Shown piece after piece: positions 1 to 9,464 of a stretch of DNA of 64,000 nt. Below the pieces are notes generated by a model. That model saw only the letters and a program-made list of their open reading frames with translations. It was not told the origin of the DNA and made no database searches. The stretch's first letter is position 1. Each line of letters starts with the position of its first letter. The position numbers were made by a program, and so were the translations under genes. Origin of the DNA: Lolium rigidum (Eukaryota; Streptophyta; Magnoliopsida; Poales; Poaceae); the NCBI RefSeq assembly GCF_022539505.1, contig NC_061509.1:214727763-214791762 (forward strand). The letters are read 5' to 3'.

Positions 1-149
1 CTCTTTACGCCCTGCTGTCAAGTCAAAGAAAAGCCAGTGATGCAGAACAGTTGGCAATGCATATGCTCTCCAAGATCTCTTTCGTCGACCGGTGCCATTC
101 TCTTCCTTTTCTTTCTCCCACGAGAATTGTAACGAACACTGGTAGGTTA

Positions 150-1933
150 GAGCATCTCCAGCCGCGTCCCCCAAAGCGTCTCCTAAAGGGATTTGGGGCG
201 CGCCAGACAAAAAAACTGTTCCAGCCGCGTCCCCCAAAGCCCATTTTTGTCCGGCGCGCCCCCATACGGTGTCCGGCGCCCCGAGCCCGTCCCCGTCCCA
301 CAGGGGACGCACCGGGCACGCCGAACACAACGATAAGCGAGGCGGGGAGTGGCGGGGCCGACCCGTCAGCGGCACGGAAGGCTAAAACCCCGTCGCCTAC
401 CTTTGGTCAAGCGATGTTAATGGCGTCCCTGTTTTCCCAGGCGACGCAGGGACGCGTCTCGTCGTGCATGGCCGCGTGGCCGTCCGCGCCGGAGTTATTG
501 CGTGCAACCACCCGCCGCCGCCGCCGTTTTAAGACGCCCTGCAGCTTCTCGCCGCTCATCACAATCCTTATCGTCGCCGCCGTCTCCCCTCCCGCGATAT
601 TCTCCTCGCCGCTCCAAAAAATGTCGAGCTCGTCCTCCCGCAAGATCGCCGCGGCGAACGGCTTCGGCCGCGGCAGCCTCACCGTGGCGGAGGCGTGGGC
701 GCCGTACCACGCCCGGTATCCGGTCCCGCCGGACATGCGGCCGCCAGCGGCCGGCGGCTGGAAGATGGCCGTGAACGGCATTGGCATCCCGCCGCCGCCG
801 AAGCCGGACACGGATCAATGGAGGGACGCCATCAAGGCCCGGCGGGCTCAACTCACCCCCGCTGAGCGGTTGGATCCAACGTGGGCGGTCACCAACAACG
901 ACGCCTGGTGGACGACGTACTTCAAGGCAAAGTACGACGTCGAGATGCACAACACCGAGAACCTCGTCGGCGGCCCCAACAGCTGGAACAAGGACGACCG
1001 CGCCCTGTTCTGGGGCGTTCCGGGGCGCACCCTCGACAACGTCATCCGCGTCATCCGCGGCATCCGCAACGGCGCTCCAAGGCTGGAGATGCCGTTGTCG
1101 CCGCCACCGTCTCCTCAATGGCAGCCGAGGAGGACGACGTACTCCTCCTCCTCGCACTCTTCTTCCTCGGGACCGGCGCGATCGACGCCGTCCTCGTCGT
1201 ACCGGTCGGCGCCCTACACCGTCCCCAAACGGGAGGTCAAGGAGGAGCCGGTGACGCCCGTCAACACGAGGCGTGGCGGCAGCAGCAGCGGCAGCCGACG
1301 GCAGCAAGGGAGGCGCGGCGGCGCCCTCCTCATCCCGAAGCCGGAGGTGAAGGAGGAGCCGGAGGAAGCATCGCAGGCGGCGCTGATGGCGGAGTACGAG
1401 CGGCAGCAGCGGCTCATCGCCAGCAGCGACGACCCCGAGGACTGCCCAGGGCTGCGTGCGGCGTTCTTGGCGTCCATGAACGACAAGGACGCCTGGAGGG
1501 GCGACCTGGACGCGGCGATCGCCATGTCCATCCGCAACTCCGGCAAGCCGCTGGTGGACCTCACCGACGACGGCGAGGCAGGACCAAGCGGCTTGGTGAA
1601 GGACGAGCCCGTCGACGAGCCCGTCGAGGAGCGCGTCAAGCAGGAGGTCATCACCGAGGAGATGTACAACTTCCAGCAGTACTACAACGCCTCCGGCCGC
1701 CGCAAGTGGTTCTAGATTAGGTTTAGTTTAAATTTAGTCAAATTTCATTCGAATCTATGTAAGTTTGGACGAATCTAATCGAATCTCGTTAAGTTTAAAA
1801 TTTCCGAATTTTTGTTTGGGGGACGCGACTGGGGAGCGACGTCCCCCAAAGGCAGCACGAACGAAACACGTCCCCAAACGCTCAATCCGGCGCGGTTTGG
1901 GGGACGGTTTGGGGGACGCGACTGGAGATGCTC
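150..1933. mobile_element. PIF/Harbinger-like DNA element with intact cargo gene
   Basis: The left end (GAGCATCTCCAGCCGCG, from 150) and the right end (ending at 1933) are inverted copies of each other over about 26 bp with one mismatch. Both ends are flanked by the trinucleotide TTA (147-149 and 1934-1936). A 3-bp TWA duplication is the hallmark of PIF/Harbinger transposition, and GAGCATCTCCAGC ends are common among grass elements of this kind. The 1784-bp interior is GC-rich and shows no DDE transposase or Myb-like ORF2. Most of it is one long reading frame on the plus strand, described separately. It is therefore a non-autonomous element that needs a transposase from elsewhere. The superfamily rests on ends and duplication only. 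Confidence 0.75.
621..1715 (+). CDS. transposon-borne protein with SUMO- and ubiquitin-type motifs (unknown function)
   Basis: I do not recognise this 364-aa protein. The frame is open far upstream, so the start is a choice; ATG 621 has an A-rich context and leads straight into a compact, proline- and tryptophan-containing domain (residues about 15-150, with a WAVTNNDAWW stretch near 100). A Ser/Arg/Pro-rich linker follows. The C-terminal half is acidic and holds four psi-K-x-E sumoylation consensus sites (K207, K244, K327, K340; the contexts are VKEE, VKEE, VKDE, VKQE). It also has a SUMO-interacting motif, LVDLTDD (311-317), and two segments fitting the UIM core (hydrophobic-x-x-A-x-x-x-S) at 278-285 and 296-303. 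The whole gene sits inside a terminal-inverted-repeat element. No stop or frameshift interrupts it, which suggests recent coding function or recent amplification. It could instead be a captured host gene fragment. Role not assigned. Confidence 0.55.
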   Translation: MSSSSSRKIAAANGFGRGSLTVAEAWAPYHARYPVPPDMRPPAAGGWKMAVNGIGIPPPPKPDTDQWRDAIKARRAQLTPAERLDPTWAVTNNDAWWTTYFKAKYDVEMHNTENLVGGPNSWNKDDRALFWGVPGRTLDNVIRVIRGIRNGAPRLEMPLSPPPSPQWQPRRTTYSSSSHSSSSGPARSTPSSSYRSAPYTVPKREVKEEPVTPVNTRRGGSSSGSRRQQGRRGGALLIPKPEVKEEPEEASQAALMAEYERQQRLIASSDDPEDCPGLRAAFLASMNDKDAWRGDLDAAIAMSIRNSGKPLVDLTDDGEAGPSGLVKDEPVDEPVEERVKQEVITEEMYNFQQYYNASGRRKWF

Positions 1934-2169
1934 TTACTACGTGGTGAACCTATCATACGACTTAGGGCATGCACACAATGATCAAAGTTAACTAGCTGCC
2001 TGTAAGGAGGTGTCGCCTAGGATTTTTTAGAACGTGGATGAAAGAGAAGGAGGAGAGAAAAGAAAGGTGTCTGCAATTTTATCGACGGTCGAATGCTTCA
2101 GAAATCGCGAGCTACAGACAACCAATTCTCCGTTATATGAAGAGGACGCCTGTAAACTACCAACGGTTT

Positions 2170-3135
2170 TTTTATAACAGCAGGAGAGGAGTTGGTTTAC
2201 AAGAAAAGAAGGCCCAAAAGTGGGGGCACTTCTGCAAAAAAAACATATACAAATGGTCAGCCGGGGTCAGGGGTGCCCCTTCAGATTGGACAACAAGTGA
2301 AATAGGTGCTCCAGCGATTCTCCAAACATCAATCTCCTTCATTATTTTGCAGAACATCGCATGCACTGACATCTCTTTCCCGTCGAAGATAGAACGGTTT
2401 TTCGCTCCTTCCAAAGTTCCCAGCACACAAGGTTAGTCAAGGGGAAGATGATCTTCCTTCGTGCCTTAGGCTGATTACCCACCATATTTCTGTACCAGTT
2501 TTGGACAGTGTGCTGCTCATTCGACCATAGCTCCGGCTTTACTGCATCTAGGTTGAACCGTGTAGCAATGGATGACCGTACCTTCAAGCTATATGGGCAC
2601 TCAGTGAACAGATGACAAGCCGTTTCCAAGTTTTGGCGGCAAATAGGATAGAAGTATTCGTTTTCCCAACAACGCAACAGTAGTTTATCAGCCGTCAAAA
2701 TGCGGTCAAGCATCAAGGTCCAAATGAAGAACTTGCATCTTGCCGGCGCCCATCCCTTCCAAACAATCTTCTTGTAATCAGTACCAACCGTGCCGATGAA
2801 CTGGAGTTGATAGGCAGATCTGGAAATATAGTAGTTCTTGCTACCAAAGGTCCAAGTGATTTTATCCGGAGAATCTGTGAGCTACGTTTCGTCGATAAGT
2901 GCTGCCAAACGCAAAAGCTCCGTGGAGTGGCAATCATCAAGGGAGAAGCGCAGGTCCTATAACCATTTCCTATTGGCAAGGGCCTCTTTGACAGATCTAT
3001 TTTTTCCTAATTGAGATCTTGAAGAGCTCCGAAGCAATTTCTTGCGGGGTCATATCATCGAGCCATCTATCCGTCCAGAATCTCGTTGTTTGGCCATTGC
3101 CAATGGTGATTTTTGTCGCGGCCACAAACAAACTA
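2170..3135 (-). pseudogene. LINE reverse-transcriptase C-terminal remnant (zf-RVT region)
   Basis: Read on the minus strand across at least two frameshifts, this stretch gives the C-terminal third of a plant LINE ORF2. It begins with a TKITIGNGQTTRFW-type segment near 3110, then WKGWAPARCKFFIW near 2750, LDRILTADKLL near 2700, a zinc-binding C..C / H..C cluster (ICRQNLETACHLFTEC) near 2600, and a CWELWKERK segment near 2430. This order is typical of the reverse-transcriptase zinc-binding domain. One frame stays open for 124 codons (2716-2342), but the parts upstream and downstream lie in other frames. The reverse-transcriptase core and endonuclease are missing. It is a dead, 5'-truncated copy. 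Confidence 0.75.
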
Positions 3136-3519
3136 CCAACGTTAAATCGTGTGTTCAAGCAGTTTTGGGCAAGAAAAGGCTAGCCCAAGTGGAGTGTGTA
3201 GTGGCCCAAATAAATAGCCCAATTGTTGGGTCAAAAGGGGCTATAGATGGTTGAAAGTTTTTTCAAAACCCAAAAACGGTTAAAAGTTAGCTTAAAGACC
3301 ATTTGGGTCAAAGAGCTCCTATTATACCTTAACGCCAGATTCTTTTTTTTGTTTAGCTTTGCCGAGCGCTCATGTTGATACATAAGATTAGCCAACTAAT
3401 TTTATGGACATCGCTGCGTGCCTCCTGCTGATGGAGTAAATTACATGAATGACATCAAGAATTTGCATGGGCATGTGTTTTTAAGATATTCGAAATGGAG
3501 GATGTATCTCCGCATCGAA
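3136..3519. other. intergenic, nothing recognised
   Basis: AT-rich sequence between the LINE remnant and the next repeat. No coding segment, terminal repeat or promoter was recognised. Confidence 0.4.
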
Positions 3520-4200
3520 AAAATGTGTGCGACCTTTTCTATTAATAAATGTATGCCATCAAACTTTAAAAAACCTTAAGCAACCATGCAACACATACAC
3601 ACCCGATAACGAGAGAATAGCATGTCAACACGGTCTTATACCCTATAAACAACCCCTCCCCATCAACTACAAAACCGGGAACATCGCATGCCCTTGGACA
3701 CCCTCTAGGCGAAACGAGATCGCTCCTCTGGTCTAATATATTCTTAGAGAGCACCTCATCCACATGCTACAGAATATGTCGCCGCAATCATTCCTGGGGT
3801 CGATGCCACGACGACGACAGAGTAGCGACCCGCCCCTGTGCGAGTCTATCCTAGCACGCCTTCACAGAGACCTAGCCGCACCATGTCGTCGAGTCTCGTC
3901 GTCGACGTGGTAAGACGCACGCCGCTCTTCCGCTTGCCTCCACCATCTAGCAACTACTCCAAAAATGATGCCTTCAAGAGACAGAGAGCGACATTGAACG
4001 TGTCGCCATCGTTCGATCCGGGATACCAGGATCTAGGGTTTTCCCCGTAGCAGGACAAGTCAGTAGACACATGCTACAACGACAATGCCTTCAACAAGGT
4101 AATGACGTGTATACGACGCCATCGCTCGCCATAAATGGAGTCGGAGCAAGGTTTTCAACGACGAAGATGCCTACCTCCAACTCGCCACCGAAACTAGACG
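3520..4200 (-). repeat. degenerate retroposon remnant related to the copy at 28139-28563
   Basis: Phrases such as AATGATGCCTTCAAGA (about 3965) and GACAATGCCTTCAACAAGG (about 4080) match, in the same order and orientation, similar phrases at 28345-28460. There they belong to a retroposon with clear target-site duplications. No duplication or A-tail could be fixed here. Boundaries are approximate. Confidence 0.35.
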
Positions 4201-5149
4201 TGGAATCAAGAATCTGTTTTAAGTATATGGTTTGCTAAATCTACCAAGTATGAAAATATATAAGGGTATTTTTGTCAGCCAATCGAAAAATTTGTAACAA
4301 ATAGGGTTTTGCTAATTTTCCAGCGGGTGTAGATTCTTGGTCTTTCTTGCGGATTATCCGAAGTCCTCAACTACAATTATGTTCTTTTTCGCTGACACCA
4401 AAGGTTTCCTGTGTTCAACATCTTCGTGTTGGATAATTAGGCATAATTTTCATGATTAATTCTAGAACATAAAAAACATGACTACAACAACTACTAACAT
4501 ATGAAAGTCGAACATACTATATGTATTAAGCAACATGAATAGGAGCAGTGCATGCAATATGAAAACAATCGCTAAATAGATTGGATCACCTGATAGTATC
4601 GATCCGGTGGAGGTGTACCAGTCGTCGATGCAACAGTAACGTTGTTGATGACGAAGTTGGCCAAGACAGGTCAAAGTAGACGGCGTTGAAGACGACGGTA
4701 GGTCACACCGCCCGACCTATCCGGTAGGCGAACCGTGATAAAGAGCTTGAGCAGTCATACGGAGCACTTCACAAAAACCTAATTCGCCCTCTCCCGTATA
4801 GGATCACAAAGGCGACTGGTTCCGAATTCCTGCTCTCCCATTTTCCGGTGCATATCGACGTCGGCGGGCGGGATGGAGTAGGATACGGTGGCGGCGCAAG
4901 CAGAGAGAGGTAGATAAACCCTAACTCGTGTATCAGATATGTTTCGACAGCAGCCGGGCAAGAGATTGAATAGGCTCAGGAAACCCTAGGCAACATGAGC
5001 CATGCCCATGTCGCACGTTTCGAGTTGGTTAGTGATAGCACATGATCTAGGAGCGGCCCGAACCAACTGCGACGCGGCCGTCTAGGACTCTATTTGTTTT
5101 CCTAGACAACAAAAATAAAGCAAGTCCCGGCTCGAGGCTCAATCCACTC
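4201..5149. other. intergenic, nothing recognised
   Basis: No reading frame resembling a known protein and no clear terminal repeat was seen. Short open frames here are random. Confidence 0.35.
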
Positions 5150-6744
5150 AACACGAGTGCGCGCACATCGAGTCGAGCGAGGAGGAGGAGCGTGCATGTA
5201 CCTCTCCTCTTCTCGTTCACTCACAAGTGGTGGAACAACCGACCTTATAAGGTGGTCTAACTTACTCCCAACTTTTTATGTGATACTAAACTTTGCTCCC
5301 CCTCTTGTGAGCTGCCACCAATTTGCGCTCAAACTCACATGGGCTGCATATGTGGACTTTGAGATTTATAGTAAAAGCTGAAATACTATTTGCGCCAAAG
5401 GGATTATCCCACTTATTTCAACAATCCCCACTAGATCTCAGATGCCATTTACAGATTTACCAATACTCACTGGTTGTTTATATACCAGTGATGGCAGAGA
5501 TTGTTAAGTTAAACTTCTGCCTAGAGTTTTAAGCTACATCCATTCACACTAAAACAATGGACTATGCCTTGAATTGCAAGTTTTGCATGAATAAGTTTCA
5601 CTCAAAGCCATAACCAGTAGCCTACCCCACAGGTGAAGCATATATGCCATACTTCCCAGTCTCTTCATGAGTTCACTAGAGATCACCCAAATCTTAGAGA
5701 TTGCAAATTTTAACAATCAGACTCATATTGGCGTGTTCTTTAAAGAATGCTCTGTACGACAAAATATTTTCTAAAATATCTAACAACAACACATTAAAGC
5801 ATGTGTTGCCAACATGCCTTACAACCATTGAGAATTGTACATCTTCACATAGAGAGGGTTACATAATATTCTCTTAGTTAAACCACTAGCTTGTTTTTTC
5901 CGGGTCCTAATTCACGGGATCTCTGATCACAAAGGTTGGTTTACTCCCATGGTGTAACATCTATGGGTCTCAATCCCATCTCTCTCGATGAACTTTCCAT
6001 GTGATAGTCCATTTGTAGAGGGATCTGCCAGGTTTTTGTCTGTTTGAATATATATAACAATTGTTACTCTAGAGTTTTACAATTTTCTGACAGACTTCAA
6101 ACGTCTCTTTACGTGTATTGATGACTTCGGGTTATACTTAGAATTATTCACTTTGGCAATTATTGTTTGATTGTCACAATTTAAAGGATAGTCGGAATAG
6201 GTTTTTCAGACACATGAAAGTCCATCAAGAGCTCATGTATCCATTCCGATTCAACAATGGTTATGTCCAAAGAAGCAAGTTCTTATTCCATAGTTGACCT
6301 CGTCAGTATATATGGTTTGTTTTCAAGATCTCCATGGTACTGCTCCACCTTCAAACGTAAATACATACCCACTAGTGGCATAGAGTTCATCTACATAAGA
6401 GATCTAATTCGAATCACTATATCCTTCAAGCACAACTGGGTGTCCTGAATAGTGAATCACATAAATCATTGTACCACATAGGTAGCACATGACCCTATTA
6501 AGTGCATGCCAATGATCAATATTCGGGTTTCACATGAACCTACTCAACTTTCTTACCGTAAAAGAGATGATGGGTCTATTTGTCCTTGCTAAGTACACGA
6601 GTGAGCCAATAATCTGAGAATATCTCAATTGATCTATGGCAATCCTCCGGTTCTTGCATAATGTCACACTGGGATCATAAGTTGTTGGAGAATACTTGCT
6701 ACAATATAGCCAAACCGGCTCAGGATCTTCTGAAAATAATGAGC

Positions 6745-7065
6745 TTACGTTAAAGTAATCCCATTCTCGTTCTTAAGCAACTTGATGTTTAGAATCACAT
6801 CAACATCTCTCAGATCTTTCATGTCAAAGCTATTTGACAAGAAAAACTTGACCTCATTTATTACTTTCATGTTTTTACCAAAGATCAGAATATCATCCAT
6901 ATACAAACATATAATAACACCTTCGCCCTCACCATGGCTATAGTAAGCACACTTATCAGCCTCATTAACAGCAACGTCTATAGAAGTTAAAGTTCTGTCA
7001 AACTTCTCATGTAATTTCTTAGGTGCTTGTTTCAGGCCGTATAAATATTTTAGTAACTTGCACAC
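6745..7065 (-). pseudogene. copia reverse-transcriptase fragment
   Basis: A 106-codon open segment opens with KLLKYLYGLKQAPK, a highly conserved copia reverse-transcriptase stretch. It contains the catalytic motif as YMDDIL, then continues through SFDMKDL to ILNIKL. The usual YVDD has Met in the second position, which retroelement polymerases tolerate. It is separated from the upstream copia segment by stops and frameshifts and is not translatable as a whole polyprotein. Confidence 0.8.
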
Positions 7066-7302
7066 CTTTCTTTCTTCACTTTTTTACTACAAACCCATCA
7101 GGCTGATCTATATAGATTTCCTTTTCTAGTTCTCCATTAAGGAAAATTGTCTTACATCCATTTGATGGACGATAAGACCGTAGTAAGCAGCCATGGACAG
7201 TAGTAGTTAAATGGTGGTCAGCCTAGCGACAGGTGAATAGGTGTCGACGTAATTTTCACCTTATCTATGTGTGTAGCCTTTCGCTACAAGCTTCTTCTTG
7301 AA

Positions 7303-7686
7303 CTATCCAATAGTACCATCAAGTTTTAGCTTCTTCTTGAGCACCCACTTACGACCCACATGCTTACAACCATGGGGTCGTTCTGATAGCTGCCAGGTTC
7401 TATTAGAAAGAATCAAATCCATCTCATTATGGATAGCTTCTTTCCAGTCATCTGCATCTGGAGATGCATATGCCCCTACAATGAACGTGAGAGTATCATC
7501 TACAAGGTATACAATGAAATCAACACCAAAGAATTTTGCAACCCTGCGTCTCTTGCTCCGTGAAGGAGCTTCATTATCATTATTGTCAATAATATCCTCA
7601 TGTAGTTGCTCAAAATACTTATTAGATGCACTAGACTCAAGAATTATTTCAGTAGAAATTCTATCAATGCTATGCATATCTTTCAT
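7303..7686 (-). pseudogene. copia integrase-RT junction fragment
   Basis: A 127-codon open segment includes DDWKEAIHNEMDLILSNRTW and GCKHVGRKWVLKKK. This is the region that joins the integrase tail to the start of reverse transcriptase in copia polyproteins. It lies upstream (on the minus strand) of the reverse-transcriptase fragment at 7065-6745 with the spacing expected for one element. Disabled by flanking stops. Confidence 0.75.
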
Positions 7687-7724
7687 AGGAAACCTATTAT
7701 CAAAAAATGTTGCATCACAAGATC

Positions 7725-7965
7725 TTATAATGTGTCACCTTCACTATAAAAATCTAACAAAATTAGTAGTGTTGCAATGTGTATTATTCACTATAAAATT
7801 TACTAGAATTTTTCATTTTTGTGTAGCTTAGAATATAAAGTAGTTTATATTGAGATTTTGCACCATTGTAATATACATTATTGGCTATCTCTAGAATTTT
7901 AATTCAGAGTTTTCTAAAATCTTAAAATACGAATTTCGATTGTTTGATAATAAAGGGCTACGTTT
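7725..7965. repeat. AT-rich interspersed repeat
   Basis: AT-rich sequence with a CATTTTTGTGTAGCT phrase (about 7815) that recurs in the ARFB intron near 32505, in a similar AT-rich setting. Probably two diverged copies of one miniature element. The ends are not defined. Confidence 0.3.
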
Positions 7966-8146
7966 AGTTCGGCCTCAGTGAAGTTTTCCCACCTTCCTGT
8001 ACTTACCCACTTCCATTGCTAATTGTTCATGCTATTTATTTAACCTTTTGTTGTTTTACAACCTTCCTATGCAATTATGGATATTCTGGTGTCATATTCC
8101 ATCTCTTCCTTCAAGAATCACACTGGAAAGATATATGTACAGTACT

Positions 8147-9450
8147 AGCCTACCGGTATCCTTTTCTTATAACTTTTGCCCCCACCTTCCGTATCCCTTG
8201 CCCCCACGCGGCGGCAGCCACCGGCAGCTCCCCCTCGCGCCCCTCCCCTCCCGCACCCCCTCCCACCACCACCACCGGAGACGTCACCGGGCAAAGTCCT
8301 GGTGGTGTGGTGGCGGCGGACTTACTCGGATGTTGGTCCGGTTTCGGTGGCTCCCGCTCGCGAGCGAACCTTGCAGTTGTGGCGCGGTTGTTGGCAACCA
8401 GGAGCACAGAGTGCGGGCGATGGCGGCAGCCGGCGATGGCAGTGTTCTTTAGGCGGGACTGATCTGGGCCTATAGGCTCGGATGGGTTCTGATCTGTACC
8501 TCACGCTTTGATGTTCGACATCGACATCTGGTTGATCCCGGGCTTCATCCGCACCATGAGAAGATCGGGCATGCCGGTGGTGGCATCCTCTTCCACCGGA
8601 GGTGTTCGGCTGGTTGGTGGTGGAGGGCGACGGCGTGGGGGCTGGCCGATTTTCCTAATAAAGGTGGTTGTCCTAGGGTTCTTCTTTTGCAAAGATGGTG
8701 TACTTCCTAAGGCCGTTTCTTTTCATCTGGTCGGAATGTTGAGTTCCGAAAGGCTCCGTCGGCGAACATAACAGTGCATCTTATGCCTGGAGTTTGCTGG
8801 ATTGGTTAGTATTCGGTCGTGCGAATCCATGCTTTTATTCCGACTGTTTGGTTCCGGAGGGAGCGGCACGAAGCCCTGTTCTATGTTGTCATCAGATGAA
8901 ATTCTGGTCCATGGTGAAATCAGAGGCGAAGAATATCATGATGGTCGGATTGGAGAACTAGTAGTAATGGAGGTTCGATTCTCTATGATATTGAGGGATT
9001 TTCTTGGTGTTCTGGTTTTCGTAGCAGCAGTATGAAAGTGTGGGCGGCAGCACATGTGAATTTCGGAGTCTTACCTTTGAGGGTGAAAATCTAATATGAC
9101 CTGAATTGGTTGTGCATGGCAATGATCTTATTGAATGCATTGTTTTGAGTGGGGACCATCTTCAGGGTGAAAACATAAGATATTTTGATTGGGCAACGAC
9201 CGAGCTTGTGCATTGTTTTCTTCTTGCATGGCGGTGTCACTTTTGGAGAACTTGAAGTTCAGGTGTTGTCTCTTGGTGGTGCTTGTATTGTTGCTGATAG
9301 GGATGGAATACCGTAGCAGGATATTTTCTTTCTTAGTTTTCTTTATCTTTTTTGGTTATGTGCATACGTACTACCATTAGGTGTGTGCGTTATCGCAGAG
9401 GCTGGGTGTAGTTGGTATCTCTTGATATTATTATATTTTTTATCGAAAAA
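8147..9450 (+). mobile_element. non-autonomous non-LTR retroposon with target-site duplication
   Basis: The 5' half is GC-rich and the 3' half T-rich, ending in TTTTTTATCGAAAAA at 9450. The sequence directly after the tail, ATATGTGCACTACT (9451-9464), matches ATATGTACAGTACT just before the element (8133-8146) at 12 of 14 positions, as expected for an aged target-site duplication. A 425-bp relative at 28139-28563 has the same 3' end in the opposite orientation and a perfect duplication. No reverse-transcriptase frame is present, so the copy is non-autonomous or is the terminal part of a LINE. Short open frames in the GC-rich part show no known domain. Confidence 0.6.
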
Positions 9451-9464
9451 ATATGTGCACTACT

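Larger units (their letters stand above)
5150..7720 (-). mobile_element. degenerate Ty1/copia retrotransposon fragment
   Basis: The minus strand carries copia pol pieces in the expected order: the end of integrase and start of reverse transcriptase at 7686-7303, then the reverse-transcriptase core at 7065-6745. The lower-coordinate part (about 5560-6740) gives short matches to the RNase H region with many stops. The 5150-5560 part looks like LTR or untranslated sequence. No LTR pair or target duplication could be found, so the outer limits are approximate. gag and protease are missing. Confidence 0.6.

Noticed and set aside
495..1307. Antisense and shifted open frames over the transposon-borne gene.
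   Set aside because: Their composition is Arg/Ala-rich with no domain; the plus-strand frame ending at 1715 has structured motifs and a sensible end.
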